Origin: Camillea tinctor
Taxonomy: Eukaryota; Ascomycota; Sordariomycetes; Xylariales; Xylariaceae
Length of the DNA stretch: 64,000 nt
NCBI GenBank assembly: GCA_022578605.1
Contig: MU394056.1
Location: 310,001 to 374,000, forward strand
Direction of reading: 5' to 3'
Shown here piece after piece: positions 33,405-45,849 of this stretch; positions within the stretch are counted from its first letter, which is position 1; the number at the start of each line of letters is the position of its first letter. The notes below the pieces were generated by a model. It made no database searches, was not told the origin of the DNA, and was given only the letters and a program-made list of their open reading frames with translations. A program made the position numbers and the translations under genes.

Positions 33405-36400
33405 CTAGGGCACTATGAACCCTCCCTCCGGAACCTTCTCCAGGGGCATGTTATCTTGGTCTTCTTCCTCAACCTTGACTTCGATGCTGTTAAGAAGAGC
33501 TCGGTCTCTTGACGGGACCGGCTTCGCCAAGACTATTGTCTCGATACCCATGGGGCTTATCTCTTCAGGGCCCATGGGCAATGCGTCGACGTCGATTTCC
33601 ATATTTAGAAGCGCCTTGAGGATCACTGCGCATCCAACTTTGCTCATGACCTCGTTAGCTTCCTGGCAGAATTCCGAGCAGACACACTCGGGACACCCTG
33701 TTTCACAATGACAATGCTGGACCCGCTCGAGAGCTTGGACGAGGAGTAGATCGACGAACTCGAACGCCTTTGTGCTGATTCCGGAGCCATTGGCCCCTCC
33801 TTTCGCGTCGTAGAATGTCAGCCTTGCTGGTCGTTTCCTTGACGTCTCCTTCCGCGCGAATTCCTTCAATCCTGACTTGCATTCCGTCCGAACATCATGA
33901 GGGAGACTTATAACGAAGTTAGGCATCATACTAATGACTGCGTGTTCTGCGGCATGGATAGAAGCCGCAACATGGAGACGGCGCTCAACAAGGATGTCGA
34001 GGGCACGCTTCGGGACATCTAACCACATGCCCTTGCTATGTAGAACAACGGGCGGGTTATCAACTTGGACAGCATCTAGTATCCGACGATGTTTGTCAAC
34101 TTTGAAATACCCAAACACCGTCTGAGTAATCCGGATTGAACCATAAAAGGCCCTAGAGAGCGAGCCGGGGATTTTGCGAATAGCTTCAGTCTCGGTGGGG
34201 TCAACATCAGTGAAATCTCGCTGTTGGGTCGTCCACTCCACTTTGACTTTCTCAACCTTGGCGATTTTCCTGTCCGGCTGAAAATCTCGCACCAAGTACG
34301 AGTTTCCCTGGTGCAGGAAAATAGCCCCGTCGTAAATCGTGAAGAATGCTCTCGAAGCTTCTAACTCCTCGAGTACTATATTTCTCCCGTGGGAGATGTC
34401 AACGATGGCAAAGTGATCCTCCTCGGTATCTCGAATCGCCACGAACCTAGAAGGATTCGGTCGAAACCGATCATGGCAATGATAATATCCAAGTTCGTCT
34501 TTAATCAAGCGCTCTTCAGCAAGCTTAACTAGGTTCGCGGTGAAATAGACAGCATCCTCGACGGGCTTAATAGGCATTTCATATGCCGCACATTGGAGAT
34601 GGCCTTCCAAAACAAGCATATTACTCAAATCAACTTGAAGCTCGCAGTTAGGTTTCGTGAAGAGCTCATCAGGATTCTGCATATAGTGCTGATCAGTTGG
34701 GAAGCAATCTCCAACAAGCACAGAGAGCGAATCTTTATTTCTCCTACCAGCTCTGCCACTCTGCTGTCTCAGGTTCGCAATAGTATAGGGAAACCCGAGG
34801 GTGATGACACAGTCCAAGGTTCCAATATCAACGCCCAACTCGAGGGCCGTAGTCGCAACGATGCCTATGAGTTTACCCTCAAACATCTCACTCTCGATCC
34901 TGCGGCGATCTTGCGCTGTGTACCCACCCCTATAGCCCATGATACGGGCCATGCATTCTGGGCGACCAAGCGACTCCAGTTCATTCCTTGCTGCCGTGAC
35001 GAGTTCTTCGCATTGCTTTCTGACTCGACAGAATGCAATCACGCGTACGCCTCGCAGAATGAGTTGGCAGAAAAGACGTGCACATTCCACAATCGAATTC
35101 CCACGCCCACTCGAAGGGTCACCGGGGTCCTTATAAGGAGTGTTCCAACAAAGGAATTCTTTTCTTCCAGACGGCGAGCCATCAAAATCGATCAAGTGCA
35201 CATCTTCAACTCCAAATATGGTCTTGAAGTGTTGTTCTGGGTTGGCAACGGTAGCCGAGCATGATATGAATTGAACTTTATTGTTTCCCACTGCGGCGCA
35301 GATCCGTCTTAGCCGCCTCATAATGAACGCCACGTGCGAGCCCATCAAGCCGTTGTAGTAATGCAGTTCATCGACTGGTAAAATTGTTAACCATGGTAAA
35401 TTCCGGCTTGATTAGACAAGATAGAGACTTACCAACAACATAGCGCAAGTTCTGTAAGAAGGTTCGCCACCTCTCTTCTTGTGGTAGGACAGTGATATGT
35501 AACATGTCCGGGTTTGTGAAGATGATTCGGGCCTCGTCGCGAATCTGATTTCTCTCGGACATCGGTGTGTCCCCGTCAAAGGTTTCCACAAGCATATGTC
35601 CCAGGCCGGTGAAGTATCCGAGCATATCCTTTAAGCTCCGCTTCTGGTCCTGAGCGAGGGCTTTCGTTGGGAAGATGTACATTGCACGTGTTTCGAAGTC
35701 CGCCTCTAGCGCGTGCAGGACAGGCAATTGATAGATGAGAGACTTTCCCGAGCTGGTGGAAGTGGAAACGACCACATTCTGGCCTGCGTGGAGACTGTTT
35801 ATCGCCTCAGCTTGATGAGCATAGAATTGTGTGATGCCTTTGGCATTATACAAAGCGTTCATCATATCTTGGCTGAGCATGAAGTTAAGCTCACCGAACA
35901 TGGGCTCCTGTGCTTCAAAGACACGATGTCCGTCCGGTACAATCTGCCCCGTATACCATGGACTTTCCTTGAGCTCCTGGATTATTTCCGGGATGCTCTT
36001 TCGCTCCTGGGGAATCGACTTCGGTATAGTGCTTGGCTCCGGCTTGGGGGTTGTGGTTTCGGATTTGGAGGGGACTGGTATATATGCCTCGGCTTCTTGG
36101 CGAAGCAGCACCTCGGGGTCTAGTTTTTCATCTACACATCGATTCAGGAATACGTTTATGGCGTTGACAAATTTTTGGTTGCGTTTCTCTATCAACGTTG
36201 TCATTTGTTTTTGGCTGTATACCGGCATCTTCAAGTCCTCGTCGCGGAGCTTTCTATTAGGGTTTGTTGGTTCTCCAGTCTTACGGTTCTGGACTTGCCG
36301 CTTGAGATCACCATCAATGAATTCAAAGAATAGAACCTCACGGCCAGCAATTGGAACATCATCGGGGTGGTGGCTACTCAGATCGTCCATTCCTGTGAAG

Positions 36401-36993
36401 CCACCAACCGAAGCATCTGGGGCGGGTCCCTGGACGGTAATGTCCCGAGACCTCCCGGATTTGAAGGTTGTATCTCTCTCGGCACCTTTTATATCTGTCT
36501 GCAACATAACCTCGTCAACGTAAGCGAAGTTTATGCCCTCAGGGCGTATCGCCACAATGGCTGCGACATCCTCAACCTTGAGCTCACGCTTGATGTGAGA
36601 CTCGACGGCGGAGCGTATCGTGTCAAATGTCGTAGCTAGGTGTTTCCGAGTACAACAAAATGTGAAGACCAGATTCAACGCCCGGTGTGTCCTGTCTAGT
36701 TCTTTGAAGGCTGCAGGCCATTCGATCCGACACTCGACAGCAGTACTTGTCGCGAGTCCCTTCTTCTGGCGCTTTGACTCTGTCTTCTTGCTTGCTTTTA
36801 AATTTGTTGTTTCCTTTTCCGCTTCATCCCCATTAACATTTCCCTCCCCAGGTACTGCATCATCTGTAGGATCAGGTGATTCACTTATAAGTGCACCATC
36901 CTCCACAAGCTCAGGCAGATTCTGGTCGTTTTGCCTCTTTCTCTTCCGCTTAATAATGCGATTCGAGACTGAAGCGGCTTTAAGAGAAGACAT
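33405..36993 (-). CDS. hrq1: ATP-dependent 3'-5' DNA helicase Hrq1 (RecQ4-like)
   Basis: Two exons, 35433..36993 and 33405..35374, with a GT-AG intron that splits the Val codon just before the DEAH-like motif; 1176 residues. The ATG at 36993 is the first in the frame; codons further upstream lack ATG. Residues 1-100 are basic and low complexity. The helicase domain has Walker A TSSGKS near residue 412 and motif II VDELHYYNGL at 520-529. Later come IVATTALELGVDIG and QQSGRAGRR, the conserved C-terminal helicase motifs. A C-terminal MrfA/DUF1998-like zinc site (CHCETGCPECVCSEFC) lies near 1070-1090. The family works in DNA repair, interstrand cross-link tolerance and telomere maintenance in the nucleus. 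The whole set of motifs is intact. Confidence 0.92.
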
Positions 36994-38274
36994 TCTAACC
37001 ACAATCGAGGAACATTGGGAACAATGCAGCGATGTGAGGGACAACCTTGGAAGAGGCGCCCCTAAAGTTTACTTAGGTAAGTACGAAGTAGTTGAAACTT
37101 AATAAGTTAACGTCGTTGCTTTTCAAGCCACGTTCGACGCGACAAAACCTTTCGACTCGAAGTGGCGCGTCAGCACGTGACCCTCTCTGAATACCATAGT
37201 CATTAAGTGGGTCGTTTCCCCTCCCCCTTTTCTCACTTTAGCTCCCGTAACTACCACTACCTCAGCTTCCATTATATAGGTACATAGTAGGCATTCAAAC
37301 TTTTCCAATATCGCAATTTGCTTTTTCTTGATGTACCTAGCAAAGCGTTAAGGTTAATAGGGTTTCTAGTTAGTTAGTTTTAGGTGACAAGCTAACTAAC
37401 CTACCCCATATATTGATTGATATAACCGGTTCCGGATATAACCCCTATCCTCCAAGTCAGAATGTACAGTAGATCATTGGTATTTTAAAACCTTCCTTTA
37501 TTGTCTTTTTTTTCCCTTTTTATTTTATTTCGCTAGTTAATTATCAAGATCTAAATCATACAGTCAATCTCCTTGCCTACCTACACATAAAGAATTGCCT
37601 AGTTATCTCGGTATGAGATTATAGTTTAAATAGGAGACATTGCATCCTCTAGCAAATATTTCCGAAAGGTTAGGTACCTAGTAAATACTCTAGTCATAAT
37701 CATTGTAGCTATAAACAATCTGAACTACGATAGTACCTAGGAACGTTGGAAAAAAAAAAAAACTTAAATTCACTGGGCTTGCTTATTCAGGACTACATTA
37801 TCCATAGTAGTCATTTGACGAGCACATAAAAAGAGACGTCAAACCTGCAAAAGTTCAAGGAATGAGGAGGAAAGAAAATCTAGTTACGGGGAGAGAATCT
37901 TGTTTTTAGCATATACACATCCCAATCCGCAGTCATGCAAAGACTTCGGCAGGAAAGAAAGGGAAACGTCAATCACGAGCACACATAAACTTGTTATCAA
38001 ATCCATCATTGCGATTGGGGGGGCGTCCCCAATCCTCTATCGGGTATGTCCACTGACTCCAGTATCAAATCAAGCCGTATTGAGGCCGTTTATCATGTCC
38101 CGACACACGAACAATTCATCTCGCTCGCGTGCCAATGCCACATGTCCCCTGAAAATGCTTCATGGCCAAAACTCCTTGCGTTATTCATTACAAAGACTCT
38201 CATCATCATCGAAAAAGCCGTATGCTCTGAGCAACTACATTCCAATGAGACCCCTATACATTAACCTCTTTGGC
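36994..38274. other. Intergenic, Hrq1 upstream region
   Basis: 1.3 kb of AT-rich DNA with pyrimidine tracts and several CCTAGG/GGTACC-type palindromes (37334-37740). No gene supported. Confidence 0.55.
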
Positions 38275-38607
38275 TCACTCAGCAGCATCCGCCTCCTCAA
38301 AAGCTCTCGAAAGCCGTCGCGTCCTTGATCGCGTCATGGGTCCCTCCATTTTCTCTACATCGATAGCTCTGCGCTTAGGGGTAGATGTCGATGGATCTTC
38401 CCCGCTTCGTGCCCGCTTACGCGTGTCCGTTTTAGTGGACTTTGCGCGATCATTATTACTCTTTCGACCGCGGGGGCGATCGTTGGTGTTGGCCTTCTTG
38501 GCAGATGGCCGGTTGGGAGTCGCTGCAGCTCTCTTCTTTCCAGTGGTCTTCGCTTTGCGAACCTTTTTTGGAGAGAAATCAAGATCAGCAGAATCTCCAG
38601 TGGCATC
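38275..38607 (-). other. In-frame coding-like extension after the RanBD stop codon
   Basis: Directly after the TAG at 38608-38610 the same frame stays open for 110 codons until TGA at 38275-38277. The product is basic and nuclear-looking: DATGDSADLDFSPKKVRKAK at the start, then Lys/Arg clusters such as KTTGKKRAAATPNRP and KSTKTDTRKRARS, ending RLSRAFEEADAAE. Splicing from the exon 3 donor (38732) straight to the acceptor GTCTAG at 38605-38610... that is, to base 38607, is in phase and would skip the 72-base last exon, including the stop. The extension could then be a second C-terminus. It may also be the remains of an older, longer protein. Confidence 0.55.
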
Positions 38608-40249
38608 CTAGACCGACTGAAGCTCACGCTGAACCTTTCCAACTTCATTGAGGAAGTTCTTAGCATTGGCTGCGTTCATCTACATTAAGTTAGCACAGCA
38701 TTCAATGACAATTTCCAACATATACCACGTACCTTGATCTGGATGCTAACAGCTCCTTCGTTCTCAATGGCCGTGAAAAGGACGCAGGTAGCCTTTACAG
38801 TCGACTTCTCCTGGAACTCCATGGCGGGTATAACAGCGGTGTTGAGAAGCAAGCGATGCGTCGAGTCTTGTCTCATAACCAAGCGGACAACCTTCGTCTC
38901 TGCACCCTCCAGCGTCGACGCATCGAAAGTTCCGGGGATGGGTGCACCGGACTCTTCATCAATGTCGACACATGCCACGGGGACGTTGATCTTGAGGTTG
39001 CCGGCACCTCGCTCCTTCCAAGAACTCGATGCCTTGTCGAGGTGGTAGATCTTGGCTCGGACCTGTAGAAGAGTGACTTCGCCAGCTTCGCCATCATCAA
39101 CAGCCACTGGATGGAATTAGTAGGAGGATACCGAAAAGCCTAATAATATATAACAACTTACCTCGCTGGAGCTTGGGCTTCTTCTTATCGTCTGCTCCGG
39201 AAGTCTTCTCCTTGTCCTCTTCCTTGGCCTTATCTTCGTTATCGTCCCCTTCTTTGTCGGCGGACTTCGCATCATCTCCAGTTTCTTCATCTTCCTCATC
39301 ACTAGCGGGCGCACCAAATGGTCGTGCCGGCTCGCTGGTCTTTAAAGATCCACCAGGAGTACCAAAGGTGGTGAGCTTGGATCCACCAAAGCTGGTGCTT
39401 CCAAAGCCACCGCCGCTGAAAAGACTGCCTCCAAAAGTGGCAGCAGAGCCTTGTCCGAATGTAGATGATCCATTTTGAGCGCTGAAAATGGATGGCGCAG
39501 TAGATGATCCCATGCCAAAGGGAGACGGTGTAGTGGACGCGCTCGCAAAGGAAGAGAGTGGCTTGGTACCACCGGCCTGTAGAAAAGGCGACGACGACTG
39601 GGTAGCGAAGCCCGACAATCCAGAGCTCTTAAAGGCCGATGCGGACGTTACCTTCTGTTCCTTGCCCGCAGTGCTGCTTTCCTGTGATGTGGGCGATTTC
39701 GTTGCAGCTTCGTCGGCCTGGGAACTAGTTGGTGAGGTCTACAAATAATCAGCTAAACTTGTATATAAAAAAAGGTGAACATTCAACAAAAAGCAGTTAA
39801 TGTCTTACGATAGATGGGTCGGCGCCATTCTTAATCTCACTCGAAACATCGCGAGGGCGCTTCTTCTCAGGCTCAGACCGATCGGTTCGGCTAAGCGTGA
39901 TGCTAGCATTCGCTCCAATGGGGGAGACATCGCCATTGGTGGTTGCAGAGTCCTTAGACTCGTCCACTTCTTCACGGGCACGCTTCTTCTTGGGCGAAGA
40001 CATGTGATCCTTCGTGTTGTCATCGGAAGTCTCTGGCATGTCACGGTCGGGAGTGCTGGACTTGCTGGATGCCTTATCAAGACCTGAAGTAGCGCTAGGC
40101 GCACGATCGTCGGGGTTGGATGCAGGCATGGCGGAGAGGTCTGGCTTTTCGGAGATGACTGTCTGTCTTAACTCTTTGCGCGCGGCTGCAGTGTCTGGAT
40201 CTTCAGGTGTAAGATGTTCGGGAGTTGGACTGCGTTTGTTGGAAGCCAT
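38608..40249 (-). CDS. Ran-binding-domain protein (Yrb2/Hba1/Nup50-like)
   Basis: Four exons on the minus strand: 39809..40249, 39162..39738, 38733..39106 and 38608..38679; 487 residues, all junctions GT-AG and in frame. Exon 1 is hydrophilic with basic clusters (SPKKKRARE, EKKRPRD) that look like nuclear localisation signals. Exon 2 has FG-type segments (SPFGMGSS, STFGQGS, GGFGSTSFGG) as in nucleoporins, then an acidic stretch (ASDEEDEETGDD). Exon 3 encodes the RanBD fold (LLQVRAKIYHLD, WKERGAGNLKINV, VVRLVMRQDSTHRLLLNTAV). Exon 4 adds the last helix (NAKNFLNEVGKVQREL). Proteins of this type bind Ran-GTP and help export through the nuclear pore. The stop is followed by a further open frame (separate entry), so a longer isoform is possible. 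Confidence 0.85.
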
Positions 40250-42551
40250 TAGGGGAGGAAGGGATTAAATAGTTTTTGGAGAGGAGGTAAGAGAAAGTGA
40301 ATGCTTGTGTGCAGGGAATGCTTTTGTGTAGTGAATGGTGTGTGTTGTGTGCGTAGGGAAGATCTAATTAAGGCTTAGGTGCAATCAAATAATAAAATGG
40401 GGGGAGAGGGATGAATAGAGGGGCCTATGCTCAGATCAGAAAAATTCCTTTTCTAATTTTGTATTTTATTTTAGAAAGCACAAAAAGACCCTAGTTGAAA
40501 TAAAAGGCAGGGGGTTGGAAAAAAGATGGCGGCTATGGATAATAAAAAAAAGGTGAATGAATTCACAAGCAGAGAGGACTTGGAATAGTGCAAGTGTGGA
40601 AAGTAGAGAAGAAAAAAAAGCTGAAAGGCGCAAATCTAATCGAGTGGGAGAAAAGGGTCTTGGAGAAATGATGCAGTGCTGTAATTCCAGTGCTCCATTA
40701 GGTTGGCCCGGCAGGTGTTGGTGACGAAGGCAAAAGTATTACATTACCTACATTACATTCAATTAGCACCCAGAGGTACCTACATATGAGGTACCTGTAC
40801 TCTGTAAAGCCCAATCACACGCCACGATAGCGGGGGATGGTGGGGCTTTGCGGGATAGCGGTCTTGTATTTATCCGAAGGTCTGGAAGGGAAGGACCAGC
40901 TTCAAGGAAGTTCAAGTTGCACAGTACCACTCCAGGCTTGCACCTTGCTTGTGACTGCTCAGCTTCATGAAAGGACAACCTCGCAGCTTCCTCCACTAGT
41001 CCGTTGCCGTTGCCGCCCGTGATTCAAGGTACATACGGGGAAAGGTGGGTACTCGGCACAATATGACCCCCACTAACAGGTTCCAAACCAACGCAGAACC
41101 TCACCCAAATAGATGCTGTAGGTACTAATGGGCACCTAAATTTCCATAACACAGCAGTCAGCCCAGTCTAAATTAACGTGAATGTTTGCCAATATATAAA
41201 TTGTTTTTTCTTTCTTTCTCTTCTTTTTTTACTTTCTTTAGTTACCGTGCAAACTCAGCCACGCAGAACAAATAGAATCACCCTTTATCATGTGATAAAG
41301 CGCACACCGCAAACGACAAGACCGTACCTACATAGTCAAAGCATGTAAGTCAGTTGTGTCAATTACCTCCCCCAACCCTAAAAGGCAATAATATAACATC
41401 AATACTCACCTCAACTTGTTTCTAAGAAAGGAAGAAGAAAATAAAAATAAAAACTAATGATTAAAATATTTATAATAAAATTGAACTAAATGTGAAACAT
41501 CAAAGGAACTATGTATCTGGCTTGCAGATAAGATAATTGCTAATGGATTTAAGCCGTATCTATAGTAGCTATTCAGGGTTCAGAGAGCTGATGAAGATCG
41601 TTCATCTATGATGACAGGCCAACTCAGATAGTATACCTCGGCAAGAAGGAATATTAATTAGTAGCTTGGCCAGCAAGGTGTTGCCCTGTTTACTTGTTAT
41701 GTTGTAGTCCCTGTGTAGGTATATATACATACCTAACCTATACCCAGTCAGACATTGGGTACAGAACTGTAGTAGAACCTGATATTCTCTCACTCGGCCG
41801 TATAACAACTTTCTAACGATTGGGTGATCGAAACAAGAATAGGAGCAATAGTCCCGGTCACTCCTCATTTATAAACCGCCACCAGCTCGATAGGATGGAT
41901 TTTTTTACCAACCCACATAAAGGGGGCGCGCAGATTGTCCATGGAAAACAGGTTTGGTCCTATGCAATCCGCCAATCTCCATAAAGCTCACTTTCTGTTA
42001 GGTTATACCTCCAATAACGATCCATCCCATCGGGTAGACCACGACCCTACTATCTGCCCAACTGCCGTCCTTAAAGCCAGACCGGGCGGGCGAGAGAGAT
42101 AGAGGGGGGAGACACTCGGTCTAGGCTAATAGATAGCTTTATCTACAGGTACAAACAGCCTTGTTTCTATTTCTACTTAGTTTTTCTCCAAATGCTCTCT
42201 ATCTATTTCATCCCTTGCCTACGACCGAGCAATGATATCGAGAGTCGCAAACGAGGTGAACCCTACCTTAGTGTGCCCCCCCTTTTCCGGCACCCAACCA
42301 ATAAATACGTCTTAGAATTGCTCGCGGGATCTTGCATCAGCACGCATGATCGGCAAGTCAGTGCCGTAGTCGTGGCCTGCGCCAATGAGTTGTTCGGCGT
42401 CGTTGTGACGCGACTTGACGTGAGGGCTATTATCAGCCGTTGGACACGAACATGCGAGAGGAAGGGCCAAAATGTTTTAGGCGCACGCATATGATCTAGA
42501 TGGCCCCTTATTATATATGAAGAACCTTTCCGGGCCTATCCCATTCCATAC

Positions 42552-42605
<54 letters not shown>

Positions 42606-43084
42606 NNNNNNNNNNGAGGTAGGGGCAAAATTTTTTCTGCCCACGCATTTTTCATATTTGGCCCCCTTTTTTATATGTATAAACTTTCCGGGCCCATCCC
42701 CCCCCAAACCCCCCCCCCCCCCCCCCCCCCCCCCCTGGCAGGAGGTAAGGCTACAGGACTAACTGGTACTGGGTGCCCAACGCAAGTAGTACTGATATGC
42801 ACCATGAAGTCTTCGTAAGCTAAGATTTCAAGTATACCATTAGGATTGGTGGGTCGCTTTGCATAAAGAACCCCCGGAAATCCTGCCCCCCTCTATGTAC
42901 AGAGAATAAAAGTCGTTACTTCATATACTCCCATCCTTCCTAATCCATATCGACTTTCCCTTGGACATTATGTCCACCAATAGGAACAATGTATAACTAG
43001 TGAAAAGCTTCCGTAAGGGTATGTCTACCTTATATATACAAAAAATAACAAACCAAGAGTTTTACTTTCGCTAGTAAGGGAAGA
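40250..43084. other. Intergenic with assembly gap
   Basis: 2.8 kb with no supported gene. It holds the promoter side of the RanBD gene and the gap region described separately. The open frames near 42.2 kb have no recognisable domain. Confidence 0.55.
42456..42735. other. Assembly gap (10 N) between homopolymers and duplicated flanks
   Basis: N at 42606-42615. Left of it is a run of 52 G (42554-42605); right of it a run of about 27 C (42709-42735). The unique sequences outside these runs, about 42456-42553 and 42616-42708, are diverged copies of each other in the same orientation: shared blocks include CACGCAT, TGGCCCC, TATATG, CTTTCCGGGCC and CATCCC. The pattern looks like two low-quality reads of one locus placed on both sides of a gap. 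Confidence 0.8.
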
Positions 43085-45849
43085 CTAGAAAAACAACAGG
43101 TCATCGTCCTTCCAGCCCATACCCGTGAAGATGTCGCGGACGCTCTCCTCGAGCGCGGCCGGCCCACATATAAGCACCAGTTCTTCCCTCCCTGCGCTTG
43201 AGCGAGGACCAACTTCCTTCTCGAAGAGCGCAGGGCCCATCCGTCCCGTGAGACCTGTCCAAGACGGACCGGGCCGGCTGAGTGCATAGAGCAAACGACA
43301 TCTACGCTCATTCCCCTTTACCATCTGGTCAAGCTCTTGCTTACACAAGATATCCTCCTCGGCGCGGTTGCCGTCGAGCACGAGGCAGGTCGTCGGGTCT
43401 TCGGGGTCCGCCATCACGGCCCGGAGCACCTGGAAGATCGGCGTGATCCCGGAGCCAGCACAGACCATGATGAACCGTTTGACAATCCTCCGCTGCCCCG
43501 AGATGGCGCACAAGCCCCGGCCAAGGTACTCGAACTTGCCGACCGGGCCCTTGAAGTCGACGAAGTGCCCGACGGGGATCGAGTCCAGCGCCCGCGTCAT
43601 CCGGCCGCCCTTCCGCTCGGGCGTGTCGTGGTATATCTTGATAAGAACGTCGAGCTTACCCCTGTCGGTGCCCTTCGAGATCGGTGTGTAGGCACGGATG
43701 ATGGCTTCTCGGGTGACCGGATCCCGCAAGCGTATCATGAGATGCTGGCCGACCGGGAGACCGATAAGCTGTTCAGCGTGCTCAAGCGTGAACGTGAAGA
43801 TTTTGGTGTCCGCTGAGACTTTCTTCTTGGCCGAAAGAATGGCCTTGGTCCACGCTTTTGATTGTAAAAATATCTCTCTGGGTTCGGTACCCTCGACCGC
43901 GTCGTTTCCGCAATTAGCCAAAGCATCTAGTGATGCTCTATCTAGAGAGCCGATATGATAATCGACCATCATTGCTTTAGCATTTTCGCTATCTATGGGA
44001 TGAATGTTAGCACTGCGAATTCCAGGTGATAAGCCGGATCTCACTTACGGATGGCGAGGAACTCGTCAGTGACATCCTGTCCTGCAGCGCCGATAATCGA
44101 GGGCGCTCCACCAGGATGTCCTTCTAGAAACTTTGTCCCGTCATAGACCTGTCCGCCCACTACGAACCACGGCTCAAGCTCTCCATCGTGTCTTCTTAGC
44201 TCGTCGATCGTGATTGTCCGATTTACATCCTTGTTTATCATGCAGATCTCTTTAGCAGGTTCCACCTCTTCTATTTTCTCGTCTTCGCCTGACAACTTCT
44301 CGCCCCAGAAGCCATTGCTCAGATTCCCTCCAGCTTTCTTGACTCTCTCCATCCATCCGCCAGGCATCAGCGCAGGTAATGTCGGGTGTTCAAATCGTAG
44401 CGCATGGCCTTCCTTATGTATCACGACTCGGAACCACGGGTTGTTCATCATACCCAAGACACTCCAGTACATGTCTCGTGGCTGCACCATCATGGACTCA
44501 TCCATGGCACGAACCATGATATCGTCTGCAGCCTGAAACTGTGATATCGACACTTCCAGATTCCAGAAACACCAGCAAAAGCAGCTTTCTCTCCATGTCA
44601 TGTCTAAGCGGCCGCCGAATAACTCCTCTCCGTCAGGTGCAAGGCGATACTCGTCTTCGGGATATGATATATCCGCAAGAATCCAGGTCTTCCCCTTGTC
44701 AAAGGTTATTTCCACTCTTGTTACTCTCTTACCACCGCCGGCATACGCATAGCCTCTGATATTATATGATCCCGTTACGTCTGGTAATGTCAGTCTCTCA
44801 TCGTGAGCGGGATAGCATGTTGCGCTGTTTGTATTGAGGTCGTATATGGCATAGCGTTCGTCCTTCCAGGTGTCCGGCATGTCGGCGCTCATCTCGGGAT
44901 TGATCATCGTAGGCAAAACTCTATTGTCGTAGATATGATACCAGTTATCACTAGGCTCCTTAGTGATGATAATTCGCTTTAGCCATTTGACACTCCTCCC
45001 GCCGATCTGACCTGGGATAATTATTCGTAGAGGCTTGCCGTGATCGGGAGTGAGAACTTCGCCGTTCATTTTATGAGCCACCATCACCCCACGGTTCGGA
45101 TCCATGGCCCAGTTTAGCTTTATAGAAGTCCCGTAATAGCCATTTGGTAACTTGTCTGCTCCTTCAAAGCAAACATACCTCGCTCCTCTCTTTGGCATCG
45201 CAGCTCTTAGTAGATCGCCGATCACCACTCCGGTCCATAATGCTGTTGACAAGCCTGCTGCTCCCCAAGAAAACCCCTTTGTTTTCCGCACAACATTCTG
45301 CTCTTTTCTCCGATTCCCAGCACAAACTAGTGTGACGGGATATGTCACTTGTTCGTATTGTTTGATAAGTTGCTCCAGAGTCATTTTGATAGGATTGTCG
45401 ACCATGCCTTCTATGGTGAATTCCCAATCCATCATCTCTGAATCCTCTACTCTAGGTACTGGGCCATGGTTGCGAACGTAGTGAAGGTCCTTCGTTGTTA
45501 TAAATCCCTCGTCGAATAGGTCGGTTAGTGGTGCCTCGACGTTGAAGGGATGGACTCCCGTTAGTCTAATCAACCGAGGATCACGAACGACATGATTGTC
45601 TGGTGTTTTGAGATCCTCAGCAAGTACACCATTATCAGGTCTGCTCGGAGGCGGGAGTGGATAACGTCTTGAGGTTTTTATGTCAAGTTCGTCAATATCA
45701 CCAGATATCCCGTCAAAACCCGAGCTGTTATGGTCTATGTTGGATTCCTTAGGATCATTGTCGGTCGCGGGCGGGCTAGGAGGCCAATGAATACGCGATG
45801 AGGCATCTTTCTCTTCAAGGAGACTTTTGTTCGGGTGTATGATCTCCAT
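43085..45849 (-). CDS. niaD: Assimilatory nitrate reductase (niaD/nit-3 type)
   Basis: Two exons, 44049..45849 and 43085..43992, GT-AG intron; 902 residues, the normal fungal length. Domain order is complete. The molybdenum-pterin domain carries Cys176 in VCAGNRRKEQN, the molybdenum ligand. The dimerisation domain follows. The cytochrome b5 domain has heme-ligand motif GHPGGAPSI, and the second ligand His lies in AIHSENAK. The FAD domain contains RAYTPIS and the NAD(P)H domain contains CAGSGITPIF and CGPAALEESV. The C-terminus ends in the conserved DDLLFF. The enzyme reduces nitrate to nitrite in the cytosol, the first step of nitrate assimilation. No nitrite reductase or nitrate transporter lies beside it in this window. 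An upstream TCCGCGGA and GATAA motifs suggest nitrate induction and nitrogen repression. Confidence 0.95.

Noticed and set aside
36994..37044. 17-residue longer N-terminus for Hrq1
   Set aside because: The extension begins at a TTG codon; the ATG at 36993 is the first standard start and precedes the basic N-terminus expected.
38270..38611. Plus-strand open frame opposite the RanBD tail
   Set aside because: Composition is the reverse-complement shadow of the Lys/Arg-rich minus-strand frame, which has the more natural protein sequence.
42477..42762. Open frames across the N gap with poly-Gly or poly-Pro
   Set aside because: They are translations of G and C homopolymers and unknown bases in an artefactual region.
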